A stretch of DNA of 45,605 nucleotides from Enterobacter sp. (GCA_022649305.1 JALCNW010000031.1:1-45605), one strand, 5' to 3'; numbered from the stretch's first letter, positions 35,838 through 45,547 are shown. Numbers and translations are program-made. The notes: generated from the letters alone by a model not told the origin.

Positions 35838-36755
35838 TTACTTCACGAGCCCTTTTTGCTTCAGGAAATCTGCCGCCACTTTTTTGGCATCCAGCCCTTC
35901 CACCGCAATGCTCGCATTCAGCTGTTGCAGTGTTTTTTCATCCAGTTTTTCAAAGACCGGTTTCAGCCATTCATCCATTTGCGGATAGGCTTTTAGCACC
36001 GCTTCGCGCACAACCGGCGCGGGGGCATAAATAGGCTGGACGCCTTTAGGATCGGATAAGGTTTGTAGCCCCAACGCAGCAACCGGGCCGTCAGTGCCAT
36101 AGGCCATGGCGGCATTCACGCCGGAGGTTTTCTGCGCAGCCGCTTTAATGGTCACCGCCGTATCACCACCGGCCAATGACAGCAGCTGGCTCTGTTCTAA
36201 TTTAAAGCCATACGCTTTTTCAAAAGCGGGCAATGCGTCCGGGCGCTCGATAAATTCCGCCGAGGCCGCCAGCTTGAATTCGCCTTTGTCTTTCAGATAG
36301 CGACTCAGGTCGTCAAGCGAGGTCAGCTTGCCCTTTTCCGCGAGATCTTTGCGTACGGCAATGGTCCAGGTATTGTTGGCCGGTGCAGGCGTCAGCCAGA
36401 TTAACTTGTTTTTTTCGGCATCGAGTTTTTTCACTTTCTCATAGCCCGCGCGGGCATTTTTCCACGCCGCGTCGTTCTCATCTTTAAAGAAAAACGCACC
36501 GTTTCCGGTGTATTCCGGGTAGATATCCAGCTCGCCCGAAGTGATTGCACCGCGCACCACTGGCGTGGTGCCGAGCTGGACTTTGTTAACGGTTTTCACC
36601 CCGTGGCTTTCGAGCACCTGCAGAATGATATTCCCCAGCAACGCCCCTTCGGTGTCGATTTTTGATCCCACTTTCACCGGCTCTGCGGCGTGTAAAGGCA
36701 AGCTCAGCGCCGCAAGAAGCATCGCTGAGCCTATTGTCCCCTTTGAAATTGTCAT
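35838..36755 (-). CDS. osmF: Osmotically inducible periplasmic binding protein OsmF (YehZ)
   Basis: This 305-aa protein has a signal peptide cut near HAAEP (residue 23-24) and the OpuAC substrate-binding domain of quaternary-amine ABC systems (KVGSKIDTEGALLGNIIL at the start of the mature chain). It has the same length as E. coli OsmF. It delivers betaine-like ligands to YehWXY. A sigma-S-like -10 precedes it, in line with known osmotic and stationary-phase induction. It heads the osmF-yehY-yehX-yehW operon. Confidence 0.94.
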   Translation of the reverse strand: MTISKGTIGSAMLLAALSLPLHAAEPVKVGSKIDTEGALLGNIILQVLESHGVKTVNKVQLGTTPVVRGAITSGELDIYPEYTGNGAFFFKDENDAAWKNARAGYEKVKKLDAEKNKLIWLTPAPANNTWTIAVRKDLAEKGKLTSLDDLSRYLKDKGEFKLAASAEFIERPDALPAFEKAYGFKLEQSQLLSLAGGDTAVTIKAAAQKTSGVNAAMAYGTDGPVAALGLQTLSDPKGVQPIYAPAPVVREAVLKAYPQMDEWLKPVFEKLDEKTLQQLNASIAVEGLDAKKVAADFLKQKGLVK

Positions 36756-36803
36756 GCTGCTTTCCTCATTATTTTGCGGCCTTTTTCAGAGGCTTGAGAG
36801 AAA

Positions 36804-36810
36804 AGCGTAG
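36804..36810 (-). promoter_or_regulatory. Sigma-S-type -10 of osmF
   Basis: On the minus strand TCTACGCTT is a close match to the sigma-S -10 (CTAYRCT), 49-55 bases before the osmF start, inside the 81-bp gap after the preceding transporter gene. Sigma-S control of E. coli osmF is established. Confidence 0.6.
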
Positions 36811-36836
36811 ACGAAAACCACCGTTTCTACCTGGAA

Positions 36837-38072
36837 TCAGCGCTCAGCGGGGAGTTTCAGCGGAATCGTCAGCACGCTGGCGGCAAAATAGAGGATGGCG
36901 ATGACCCACAGCGTGCCTTCCACGCCAAACGGTGAAACGCACAGCGTCACAATCAGCGGGCCGACGAAATTGCTCAACCCGGACCCCAGATTAAGACACG
37001 AGATGGCCGCGCCTTTGTTATCCGGTAGTAACGATGGGATAAGCGCACTCAATGGGCCAAACGCCCCCAGCCCGATGGCGTAAAGCGCCAGCGCCAGAAA
37101 CAGCGCGATTTCACTGTCACCAAACCACACCGGGGCGTAGCACACTGAGATCATCGCCAGCCCACACAGCGTGCCAGAAAACCAGACCACCGTGTTGCGC
37201 CAGCCGAGGGTATCGCCCAACCAGCCGAAGAAATAACTGGCGAAAATATTCACCACGTTCACCAGCCCCCAGATGGTGAGCCACTCCGCGATGCTAAAAC
37301 CAAAGCGCGGCAGGTAAACCGGCATCAAAATCACCAGCGAGAATTTACCGATATCGTTGATGGTTTTGACGATAACCGCGAGACGCATTTTCGGTTCACG
37401 GACCAGCACCAGGATCCCTTCAGCACAGGCGGCTCCGAGTCGCCCGTCGCGCTGCCAGTGAGGACGGTCACGATTGAGCACCAGCGCACAACATGCGCCC
37501 AGCATGACAAACGCAAAGCCGCTCAGCAGCGTGGCTATTTCACCGATAATCGGCAACATCAGGCTGGAATACCAGGGCCCAACAATGGTCATCCCCACGC
37601 CGAAAGCAATCCAGAACCACGACACCGCGCGGCCTAATATTGCCGGTTCGCAGCGCTGATTAATCCACACCAAAAAAGAGTAGGCAAACAGTGGATACGC
37701 CACGCCGCGCAGGGCATAGCTCGCCACCATCAACGGATAATTCCCGTGCGGCAGCGCGTAGCCAATAAACGGAATCGAGCCGATAAAATAGACAAGCGTG
37801 GCGACCCACATCAATCGCCGCAAGCCGAGCACCCCCGCCCCGATGCCGGAAAACCACGACACCGCTGCCACACACAGGCCGAATACTGAAGAGAGCAGGC
37901 TGATTTGTACGGCATCAAAGCCACGATGTTGCAGCATCGATGCCAGCCAGCTCTGCTCAATCGTGGCTCCGGTGATAAACAGAAAGATGCCGATAAAACC
38001 CCAGCACAGCTCCCGGGGCAATCCCAGCCGAGCCCAGAGCCCCTGCTGGATAAAGACGCTCTGTTCCGTCAT
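36837..38072 (-). CDS. MFS transporter (polyol-permease-like), last gene of the GH28 operon
   Basis: This 411-aa protein has about 12 membrane helices. The FIGIFLFITGATIEQSWLAS segment in helix 1 recalls D-arabinitol/ribitol permeases of the major facilitator superfamily. It overlaps the preceding GPH-type transporter gene by 4 bp and so belongs to the GH28 operon. The substrate is probably a sugar acid or a galacturonate-type monomer, but this is inference from the neighbour enzyme. The start at 38072 is the first ATG after that overlap; a longer frame upstream overlaps the previous gene by about 80 bp without family support. Confidence 0.82.
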   Translation of the reverse strand: MTEQSVFIQQGLWARLGLPRELCWGFIGIFLFITGATIEQSWLASMLQHRGFDAVQISLLSSVFGLCVAAVSWFSGIGAGVLGLRRLMWVATLVYFIGSIPFIGYALPHGNYPLMVASYALRGVAYPLFAYSFLVWINQRCEPAILGRAVSWFWIAFGVGMTIVGPWYSSLMLPIIGEIATLLSGFAFVMLGACCALVLNRDRPHWQRDGRLGAACAEGILVLVREPKMRLAVIVKTINDIGKFSLVILMPVYLPRFGFSIAEWLTIWGLVNVVNIFASYFFGWLGDTLGWRNTVVWFSGTLCGLAMISVCYAPVWFGDSEIALFLALALYAIGLGAFGPLSALIPSLLPDNKGAAISCLNLGSGLSNFVGPLIVTLCVSPFGVEGTLWVIAILYFAASVLTIPLKLPAER

Positions 38073-39622
38073 GCGATTTTGTCCTGAAGCAGGCGGGCAT
38101 TCATCCGCTTGCGGTTCAGATAACCCACGGTGTTTTCGCCCCAACAGCACTCATAGGGCATACCGGTCAGGCTTTCTATCACCGCCTTATTCTCGGCGCT
38201 CACGGTGGCCTTACTGCCGCCCTGCTTCAGACGGGCCACCTCTTCATTAAGAATGCCGTGAGTTCGGCTGTTGACCTTAAACTGGAAGGCAGACCAGATC
38301 CCCCACACGGTGAGGATCACCGGCAGAACAATCATGATCATCAGAATCATGTTGATGGCCGACTGCGGCTGCGCGCTTTGTCCCGAAACAAATCCCGACA
38401 TCTGTAACGCTACGCCGACCAGGAAAATCGACAGCGCCTGAGAAGCTTTGCGCAGCAGGCTCATAAACCCGGCGAAAATGCCCTCCCGACGGCTGCCCGT
38501 CAGAATTTCGTCCACGTCAGCGACAAAGGTGTAGTTATTCCACGGGATGGCATAAATCCCGCCGCGCGCCAGCCCGGCGACCGCCGCTCCAACGTACAGT
38601 AACGACATTCCGCTTGTTCTGCTGAAATACGCCGCGACGAACAGGGCAAACGCCACCAGCGCCATCGTGGCCTGAGTTGCAAACGCGCGCGACGGTGAAA
38701 AGCGTAACGTCAACCAGGTGGCGATGCCGACCCCAAAGAATTGCAGTCCATTCACGACGCCCAGCAAATTGGACGCCATGACCGATGAGGTCATCAGTGC
38801 GAAGACCACAAAGTAGGTAAAGACGGAGTTGAAAATATCCTGGGCAACCGACCCGCCCAAATACATCCCCAGATGCGAGCGGAACGTTTTGATTTTCAGC
38901 GTTGAGACAAAATCGTAATAGATATGGTAAACCCGCGTCGCGAACGGCTCTTTTTCTTCGTCCTCATCGTGTTGTTCGTTTTGCTGGATCTCTTCCAGCG
39001 AACGCTCCCAGGTACCGAAGTAGACAAAGAACAGCACGATCATAAAGGAGACGGTGAAAATCGCCCCGGTATAGAAAAAGGAGTCCGACGACTCAGGGCC
39101 GAACCAGGCCACCAGCCGCCCGGGGAGGAACGCTGCCGCAAATCCGGCAAGCTGAGCGATATACATCCGGGCGCTGGTCAGTTTTGAGCGTTTTTTGAAA
39201 TCGGACGTCATCTCTGCCGACAGGGTGTCGTAAGGGATAATGATCATGGTGTAGACGATTTCAAACAGGATATAAAACAGCAGGTACATCCAGTAGTTAA
39301 AGCCTTCAACCCACAGCAGGCTATAGACAGATACCAGCGGAATGCTGGCCAACAGGAAGAAACGGCGGCGACCAAAGCGACGCCCCAGGCGTGTTTTATG
39401 GAAGTTATCGGAAACATATCCGATCACCGGGCACATAATCACATCAACAATGCGCGCCACGGCAAACAGCGACCCCGCCTGAATGGGCGTCAGGCCGCAG
39501 AAGGTGGTTAAGAAGAACAGCAGCCAGGCGCTTACCAGCGTAAATGCCCCGGAGCCAATCACATCCGCCAGCCCGTAACAGACATAGTTACGCAGCTTAA
39601 TTTCCCGCACTTTTTTTATCAT
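38069..39622 (-). CDS. GPH-family sugar transporter (oligogalacturonide TogT-like)
   Basis: This 517-aa symporter of the glycoside-pentoside-hexuronide family has about 12 helices, RRFGRRRFFLLASIPL in the first cytoplasmic loop and WNNYTFVADVDEILTGSRREG, the characteristic loop after helix 10. The length exceeds most GPH members because of a charged loop between helices 6 and 7 (EEIQQNEQHDEDEEKE) and a C-terminal tail of about 55 residues. TogT of Dickeya is a relative that imports oligogalacturonides. It overlaps the GH28 gene by 4 bp. Start 39622 has the stop of the enzyme gene overlapping it. Confidence 0.88.
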   Translation of the reverse strand: MIKKVREIKLRNYVCYGLADVIGSGAFTLVSAWLLFFLTTFCGLTPIQAGSLFAVARIVDVIMCPVIGYVSDNFHKTRLGRRFGRRRFFLLASIPLVSVYSLLWVEGFNYWMYLLFYILFEIVYTMIIIPYDTLSAEMTSDFKKRSKLTSARMYIAQLAGFAAAFLPGRLVAWFGPESSDSFFYTGAIFTVSFMIVLFFVYFGTWERSLEEIQQNEQHDEDEEKEPFATRVYHIYYDFVSTLKIKTFRSHLGMYLGGSVAQDIFNSVFTYFVVFALMTSSVMASNLLGVVNGLQFFGVGIATWLTLRFSPSRAFATQATMALVAFALFVAAYFSRTSGMSLLYVGAAVAGLARGGIYAIPWNNYTFVADVDEILTGSRREGIFAGFMSLLRKASQALSIFLVGVALQMSGFVSGQSAQPQSAINMILMIMIVLPVILTVWGIWSAFQFKVNSRTHGILNEEVARLKQGGSKATVSAENKAVIESLTGMPYECCWGENTVGYLNRKRMNARLLQDKIA

Positions 39623-40971
39623 TTTGATCCCCTGATTTCGCCGCTGTTGATTCGAACATCGTCTGTATCCCAGCCCGCAGGAAGCGGCGCGGGACGGGTG
39701 AGATTGATCGCATTGAGATGCAGGTTCTGCACCCCGCTGGCATAGATGGCGGGAAGCCCGTGTGGATAACGTTCCACGCCATGAGCGCAGCCCGTTTGCG
39801 GATCGACCCAATAGGCGTTATCCAGCCCCATTCCGGTTGGACGCTGTGGATTGCACGGCGGGCGCACGTCGTAACGCCCCTGCTGATCCGAGCCGCTGAC
39901 AATTTGATGGAAGGTCAAACCGTTAAAGCTGATATCACGAATAGCGCCCGCTATTTCGCTATGCAGATTGATGGCCCCCTCGCCGGTACCGTTCAGGTTG
40001 GTAAAGCTGATTTGGCTGATATCACCCGGCATCACGTCGGGCGCGCGGTGGCGAACGGAGATGAATACCGGGTCGGCTTTGCCCCAGTGGCAAGGATCGC
40101 CGTGACGGCAGTCGAAGGTCATGTTGCAAAAGCTCATCTGGCGGAAATGTCCCCCGTCGCGCGAGACCAGGCCAATCCCGCGATTGGACTCATAAATCAC
40201 GCAGTTGGCGACGGTGACATTGCTGATATCGGCGAAGGTTTCGGTGCCGACTTTGATGGCACAGCTTTTTGAACGAATGATGCAGTTGTTGACCGTGACG
40301 TTTTCGATTGGCTGCTGGAGTGCCGCTGCCTTGGCGGTGGTCTTCAGGCAGATGCCATCATCGGCGGCGCTAAAATAGCTGTCGCTGATGTGAACGTGCT
40401 GACAGCTATCGATATCCAGCGCGTCGGTGTTGGACAGCGTCAGGTCGTTATTAATGGTTATATTGCGGATAAAAACGTGATGACAGCTGACCAGGTGCAC
40501 CGTCCACATAGGCGCGTCGCAGAGCGTGATATCCGTCAGCCTGACCTGCTCGCAGCCTTCCAGCACCAGCAGTCGCGGGCGATGGACTTTCGGCTGCCTG
40601 TAGCCCTGTTTATCAACCTGCGGACTAAACCAGGCGGTCGCACTCCCATCGATACAGCCCGCCCCGCTCAGGGTGACGCGCTGCGCATCTCTGGCGTAAA
40701 TCAGCGCCATGCGGGAAAGCTCGGCGATACTGTGCGTTTCGGCGGCCTGATAATCTGCCTCGTGCGGGCTGGCTAGCAGCCGCGCCCCGGCCTCAAGGTG
40801 TAGCGTGAAATTCGACGGCAGTATCAGCGTACCCGTCAGGTAGATGCCCGGCGTCACCACCAGCGTCCCGCCGCCGGCCTGCACGAGCGTATTAATGGCG
40901 TGCTGAAGTTCGACGGTTACCGCCGTCATGCCGCTGCGGTCGAGATCGACATTTTCTAAAGAGAGCTTCAT
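39619..40971 (-). CDS. Glycoside hydrolase family 28 protein (polygalacturonase-like)
   Basis: This 450-aa parallel beta-helix enzyme has GH28 landmarks: LSNTDALDIDSC with N181-T-D183, and AADDGICLKT with the catalytic aspartate pair D204/D205. The usual GHG histidine motif is replaced by SKSCAIKVGTE (residues 234-244), so the active site is unusual but matches some bacterial exo-acting subfamilies. There is no signal peptide, so it probably works in the cytoplasm on imported oligomers. It heads a three-gene operon with two transporters. The start at 40971 lacks the 11-codon extension seen upstream; MKLSLENVDLDRSG fits the beta-helix start. Confidence 0.88.
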   Translation of the reverse strand: MKLSLENVDLDRSGMTAVTVELQHAINTLVQAGGGTLVVTPGIYLTGTLILPSNFTLHLEAGARLLASPHEADYQAAETHSIAELSRMALIYARDAQRVTLSGAGCIDGSATAWFSPQVDKQGYRQPKVHRPRLLVLEGCEQVRLTDITLCDAPMWTVHLVSCHHVFIRNITINNDLTLSNTDALDIDSCQHVHISDSYFSAADDGICLKTTAKAAALQQPIENVTVNNCIIRSKSCAIKVGTETFADISNVTVANCVIYESNRGIGLVSRDGGHFRQMSFCNMTFDCRHGDPCHWGKADPVFISVRHRAPDVMPGDISQISFTNLNGTGEGAINLHSEIAGAIRDISFNGLTFHQIVSGSDQQGRYDVRPPCNPQRPTGMGLDNAYWVDPQTGCAHGVERYPHGLPAIYASGVQNLHLNAINLTRPAPLPAGWDTDDVRINSGEIRGSK

Positions 40972-41059
40972 GTGAATACCTGTCAGCTGTAATTTGACAG
41001 GCATTAAACGGCGTCATGGCCCGGCATCGGGGGCGCATTTAACCAGATTTTATGTGAAA

Positions 41060-41075
41060 AGTGAGAGCCATCACG
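41060..41075. promoter_or_regulatory. Second CRP-like site before the GH28 operon
   Basis: AGTGA-GAGCCA-TCACG matches the CRP half-sites at 8 of 10 positions, about 97 bases before the GH28 start. Confidence 0.45.
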
Positions 41076-41142
41076 CCGCCCGGAGAAGGCGACAAGCACT
41101 TATGATACTGTTCACGTTTTCAACTGACGCGCAGAAATGAGT

Positions 41143-41158
41143 TGTGAAAAGCCTCACA
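41143..41158. promoter_or_regulatory. CRP-type palindrome of the GH28 operon
   Basis: TGTGA-AAAGCC-TCACA is a perfect CRP consensus pair with a 6-base spacer, about 180 bases before the GH28 start. A TATCAT or CATAAG -10 at 41099-41107 (minus strand) would put the site near -56 to -62, close to a class I position. Confidence 0.65.
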
Positions 41159-41237
41159 CTTTAGGGGGAACGGCGTGTTGAAAAGGGCGGAATTGAGGTG
41201 ATTAATGCGCAGAGACGAGAAAAGGTGTGTTATCTGT

Positions 41238-41267
41238 CACGAAACCCGCAGCGAGGCGGGTTTCGTG
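41238..41267 (-). terminator. Hairpin after bglX
   Basis: CACGAAACCCGC and GCGGGTTTCGTG form a 12-bp perfect stem with a 6-base loop, 27 bases after the bglX stop. No T-run follows, but stem strength and place favour a terminator. Confidence 0.6.
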
Positions 41268-41293
41268 TCTTGTGTTGTCTTTGGTGATGTCGA

Positions 41294-43591
41294 TTACTTC
41301 AGTTCGAACTCACCTTTATTGACGCGTGCAGAATCGACCCCGATATAGACGTTAAACTTGCCCGCCTCAGCGTCGTACTTCATCTGCTGGTTCCAGAACT
41401 TGAGCGCATCCACATCAATCGGGAAGCTCACGGTTTTGGTTTCGCCAGGCTTAAGGTCAACTTTGTCAAAACCACGCAGCTGCTTCACCGGACGGCTCAT
41501 CGACGCCGTAACGTCCTGAATATACATCTGAATAACCGTTGCTCCTTCGCGTTTGCCGGTGTTGGTGACATCCACGCTGGCCGTCACGTTGCCGTCACGC
41601 GTCATGGACGGTGCAGACATTTTCACATCGGACACCGTAAAGGTGGTGTAGCTCAGACCGTAGCCGAACGGATACAACGGACCGTTGGCCTCGTCAAAGT
41701 AACGCGACGTATATTTATTCGGCTTGTCGGCATTGTAAGGACGGCCAGTGTTCAGGTGGCTGTAATACACCGGAATCTGTCCCACCGAGCGCGGGAAGGA
41801 CATCGGCAGCTTGCCAGACGGGTTGTAATCACCAAATAGCACGTCGGCAATCGCATTTCCGCCCTCGGTACCGGCAAACCACGTTTCGAGAATCGCATCC
41901 GCCTGCTGGTCTTCTTTCACTAACGTCAATGGACGACCATTCATCAGCACCAATACCAGCGGCTTGCCGGTGGTTTTCAGGGCGGCAATCAAATCACGCT
42001 GGCTTTGCGGAATATTGATGTCAGTTCGGCTGGAGGCTTCATGCGCCATACCCTGCGCTTCACCGACAACGGCCACCACCACGTCAGCCTGTTTCGCTGC
42101 GTTAACGGCTTCGTCGATCATCTCCTTAGCCGAGCGCGGATCAACCTTCACCGCCTCTTCATATTGGTTCAGGAAGGTGACGATATCCTTGTCGCTGGTG
42201 ACGTTTGCGCCTTTGGCGTAAACCACTTTACCGTTTTCACCGAGCGCATTTTTAATGCCGGTTAATACAGTGACAGACTGGTCAGCCACACCCGCAGCGG
42301 ACCAGCTTCCCATCACGTCGCGTTTACTGTCGGCCAGCGGACCAACCACGGCAATCGAAGCGGATTTTTTCAACGGCAGCGTGTCGAGGCGGTTTTTAAG
42401 CAGAACCAGGCTTTCGCGCGCCACTTCACGCGCCTCTTTACGATGCAGACGGCTTTCGGCGTTGGTATCTCGCGGATCGGAGTCTTTCGGCCCCAGATGG
42501 CTGTACGGATCGTTAAACAGACCCATGTCATATTTCACGTTCAAAACGTGACGCGTCGCATCGTCCAGCTCCGCCATCGTCACCTTGCCGGTTTTTACCA
42601 GGTCGGGCAGATATTTACTGTAATACTCGTCGCTCATGCTCATGTTAATACCGGCTTTGAGCGCCACGCGCACCGCGTCTTCGGGATCGGACGCCGCACC
42701 GTGCTTAATCAGTTCTTTAATCGCGCCGTGATCGGAAACCGTAATGCCTTTGAACCCCCACTGGTCGCGCAGCACATCTTTCAGCAGCCATGAATCAGAG
42801 GTAGCAGGCGTACCGTTCAGCGAGTTCAGCGCCACCATTACCGCACCGCTGCCAGCGTCCAAGCCCGCTTTGTACGGCGGCATGTAGTCGTTAAACAAAC
42901 GCTGCGGACTCATATCAACGGTGTTGTACTCTTTACCGCCCTCTACGGCACCATACGCCGCAAAGTGTTTCACGCTGGTCATTACCGAGTAACGATCGGC
43001 CGGACTTTTGCCCTGCATCGCTTCGACCATGGTTTTACCCAGCGTGGCGGTCAGATAAGTATCTTCACCAAAACCTTCAGATGCCCGGCCCCAGCGTGGA
43101 TCGCGAGAGACATCGACCATCGGTGCCCAGGTCATGTTCAGGCCGTCATCGGCCGCTTCATACGCGGAGACGCGCCCAACGGTAGTCACGGCATCCAGAT
43201 TGAAAGAAGAGGCTAACCCGAGGCTAATAGGGAAAACGGTACGCTGGCCGTGAACCACGTCGTAGGCAAAGAAGAGCGGGATTTTCAGGCGGCTAAGCTG
43301 CATGGCCTGATCCTGCATTTTGCGGATATCTTCACGCGTGACGGTGTTAAAAATCGCCCCGACCTGGCTCTCTTTGATCATCTCGCGGATGGCTTCTTTA
43401 GGATTATCCGGCCCGACGCTTATCAGACGCAGCTGGCCGATTTTCTCATCGACGGTCATTTTAGTGAGCAAGTCCGTGACAAAGGTGTCACGCGCTTCGG
43501 GCGTTAACGGGTGATTGCCAAACAGATCTTCACCCAGCGCGGGTTGCAGCGCCAGACCGACTGCGACAGCTACAGAACAAAGCCATTTCAT
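41294..43591 (-). CDS. bglX: Periplasmic beta-glucosidase BglX
   Basis: This 765-aa enzyme of glycoside hydrolase family 3 has the same length as E. coli BglX. It has a signal peptide (MKWLCSVAVAVGLALQPALG), an N-terminal barrel with the nucleophile aspartate in KGITVSDHGAI, a middle alpha/beta domain, and a C-terminal fibronectin-III-like domain (VTNTGKREGATVIQMYIQD). It hydrolyses beta-glucosides in the periplasm. The start at 43591 follows the family; seven codons lie upstream in frame. It is divergent from dld as in E. coli. Confidence 0.96.
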   Translation of the reverse strand: MKWLCSVAVAVGLALQPALGEDLFGNHPLTPEARDTFVTDLLTKMTVDEKIGQLRLISVGPDNPKEAIREMIKESQVGAIFNTVTREDIRKMQDQAMQLSRLKIPLFFAYDVVHGQRTVFPISLGLASSFNLDAVTTVGRVSAYEAADDGLNMTWAPMVDVSRDPRWGRASEGFGEDTYLTATLGKTMVEAMQGKSPADRYSVMTSVKHFAAYGAVEGGKEYNTVDMSPQRLFNDYMPPYKAGLDAGSGAVMVALNSLNGTPATSDSWLLKDVLRDQWGFKGITVSDHGAIKELIKHGAASDPEDAVRVALKAGINMSMSDEYYSKYLPDLVKTGKVTMAELDDATRHVLNVKYDMGLFNDPYSHLGPKDSDPRDTNAESRLHRKEAREVARESLVLLKNRLDTLPLKKSASIAVVGPLADSKRDVMGSWSAAGVADQSVTVLTGIKNALGENGKVVYAKGANVTSDKDIVTFLNQYEEAVKVDPRSAKEMIDEAVNAAKQADVVVAVVGEAQGMAHEASSRTDINIPQSQRDLIAALKTTGKPLVLVLMNGRPLTLVKEDQQADAILETWFAGTEGGNAIADVLFGDYNPSGKLPMSFPRSVGQIPVYYSHLNTGRPYNADKPNKYTSRYFDEANGPLYPFGYGLSYTTFTVSDVKMSAPSMTRDGNVTASVDVTNTGKREGATVIQMYIQDVTASMSRPVKQLRGFDKVDLKPGETKTVSFPIDVDALKFWNQQMKYDAEAGKFNVYIGVDSARVNKGEFELK

Positions 43592-43780
43592 GTTGTTGTA
43601 CTCTCTCATCATTAACCGCCGGACTTTCTCGACCAGACCGTACGAAAAGCGCAGTGTGCCATAAACCCTGTGAACCTGGCAGGGTTATTCTCTGATTATT
43701 CTGGTGAATACTCGCTCGCGTAACGGTTAATCGCGCTATGCTTTATGGCGAGAAATTTGCCCCACCACAAGGAGTGGATA

Positions 43781-45547
43781 ATGACTTCCGTTCGGACCCA
43801 AAATAACAACGTATTCATCAACGAACTGTCGCGCCTGGTGGGTCACTCTCACCTGCTCACCGACCCGGCAAAAACCGCTCGCTATCGTAAAGGCTTCCGC
43901 TCGGGTCAAGGCGAAGCGCTGGCGGTGGTTTTCCCTGGTACCTTGCTGGAACTGTGGCGCGTATTAGCCGTCAGCGTCGAAGCCGATAAAATCATTCTGA
44001 TGCAGGCGGCAAATACCGGCCTGACCGAAGGCTCTACGCCAAATGGCAATGATTATGACCGTGATATCGTCATTATCAGCACCTTGCGTCTGGATAAGCT
44101 TCACATCCTGGATAAAGGCGAGCAGGTTCTGGCCTATCCTGGCACCACGCTCTATTCGCTGGAAAAGGCGCTGAAACCTTTGGGTCGCGAGCCACACTCG
44201 GTGATCGGATCGTCCTGTATCGGGGCGTCGGTCGTGGGTGGGATCTGCAATAACTCCGGCGGTTCGCTGGTGCAACGCGGCCCGGCCTATACCGAGATGT
44301 CGCTGTATGCCCGCATTGATGAAAATGGCAAGCTTCAGTTGGTTAACCACCTGGGGATCAATCTTGGCGTGACGCCGGAACAGATCCTCAGCAAGCTCGA
44401 CGACGAGCGTGTCAATGATGGCGACGTCCAGCACGACGGGCGTCACGCCCACGATCATAATTACGTCGAGCGCGTACGCGATATCGAGGCCGATACTCCA
44501 GCGCGCTATAACGCGGATCCGGACCGTCTGTTTGAATCCTCAGGCTGCGCAGGCAAGCTGGCCGTGTTTGCCGTCCGTCTGGACACATTCCCGGCAGAGA
44601 AACAACAACAGGTCTTTTATATCGGCACCAATCAGCCTGAAGTGCTGACCGAAATTCGTCGTCATATTTTGGGGCAGTTCACGAATCTGCCGGTCGCGGG
44701 CGAATATATGCATCGGGATATCTACGATATCGCCGAGCGCTACGGTAAAGACACCTTCCTGATGATCGACAAGCTTGGCACCGACAAAATGCCCTTCTTC
44801 TTCACGATGAAAGGACGCGCCGACGCCATGCTGGATAAGGTGTCGCTGTTCAAACCGCATTTTAGCGACCGCTTTATGCAGAAGCTGGGAAGCGCCTTCC
44901 CGTCGCATCTTCCCCCGCGCATGAAAAGCTGGCGCGACAAGTATGAACATCATCTGCTGCTGAAAATGTCAGGTAACGGCATTGCTGAAGCGCAAAGTTG
45001 GCTCGCTGAGTTCTTCAAAACCGCTGAAGGCGATTTCTTTGCCTGTACGCCAGAAGAAGGCAGCAAAGCCTTTTTGCATCGCTTCGCCGCTGCGGGCGCG
45101 GCTATTCGTTATCAGGCAGTGCATGCCGATGAGGTAGAAGACATTCTGGCGCTGGATATCGCGCTGCGCCGAAACGACACGGAATGGTTCGAACATCTGC
45201 CAGCGGAAATCGACAGCAAACTGGTGCATAAGCTCTATTACGGCCACTTTATGTGCCATGTATTCCATCAGGATTACATCGTCAAAAAAGGCGTCGATGC
45301 GCATGCATTGAAAGATGAGATGCTTGAATTGCTGCGCGCACGCGGGGCGCAATACCCTGCTGAGCATAACGTTGGGCATCTGTATGAAGCGCCAGAAACG
45401 CTTAAGCGTTTTTATCGCGAGAACGATCCAACAAACAGCATGAATCCCGGAATTGGTAAGACAACCAAGCATAAATACTGGAAAGAAGCCGTGGAGACAG
45501 TGGCTGACGATCCACAAGCCATTGAACCCACAGTAAAGCCGCACTAA
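43781..45547 (+). CDS. dld: D-lactate dehydrogenase (quinone), FAD-dependent
   Basis: This 588-aa peripheral membrane flavoprotein is slightly longer than E. coli Dld (571 aa) through its C-terminal tail. The FAD-binding PCMH domain occupies about residues 40-220 with TPNGNDYDRDIVIISTLRL and SSCIGASVVGGICNNSGGS; the Dld-type membrane-binding and cap domains follow. It oxidises D-lactate to pyruvate and passes electrons to quinone. ATG 43781 has AAGGAG 7-12 bases upstream; the frame extends 12 codons further. It is divergent from bglX with a 189-bp gap. Confidence 0.95.
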   Translation: MTSVRTQNNNVFINELSRLVGHSHLLTDPAKTARYRKGFRSGQGEALAVVFPGTLLELWRVLAVSVEADKIILMQAANTGLTEGSTPNGNDYDRDIVIISTLRLDKLHILDKGEQVLAYPGTTLYSLEKALKPLGREPHSVIGSSCIGASVVGGICNNSGGSLVQRGPAYTEMSLYARIDENGKLQLVNHLGINLGVTPEQILSKLDDERVNDGDVQHDGRHAHDHNYVERVRDIEADTPARYNADPDRLFESSGCAGKLAVFAVRLDTFPAEKQQQVFYIGTNQPEVLTEIRRHILGQFTNLPVAGEYMHRDIYDIAERYGKDTFLMIDKLGTDKMPFFFTMKGRADAMLDKVSLFKPHFSDRFMQKLGSAFPSHLPPRMKSWRDKYEHHLLLKMSGNGIAEAQSWLAEFFKTAEGDFFACTPEEGSKAFLHRFAAAGAAIRYQAVHADEVEDILALDIALRRNDTEWFEHLPAEIDSKLVHKLYYGHFMCHVFHQDYIVKKGVDAHALKDEMLELLRARGAQYPAEHNVGHLYEAPETLKRFYRENDPTNSMNPGIGKTTKHKYWKEAVETVADDPQAIEPTVKPH

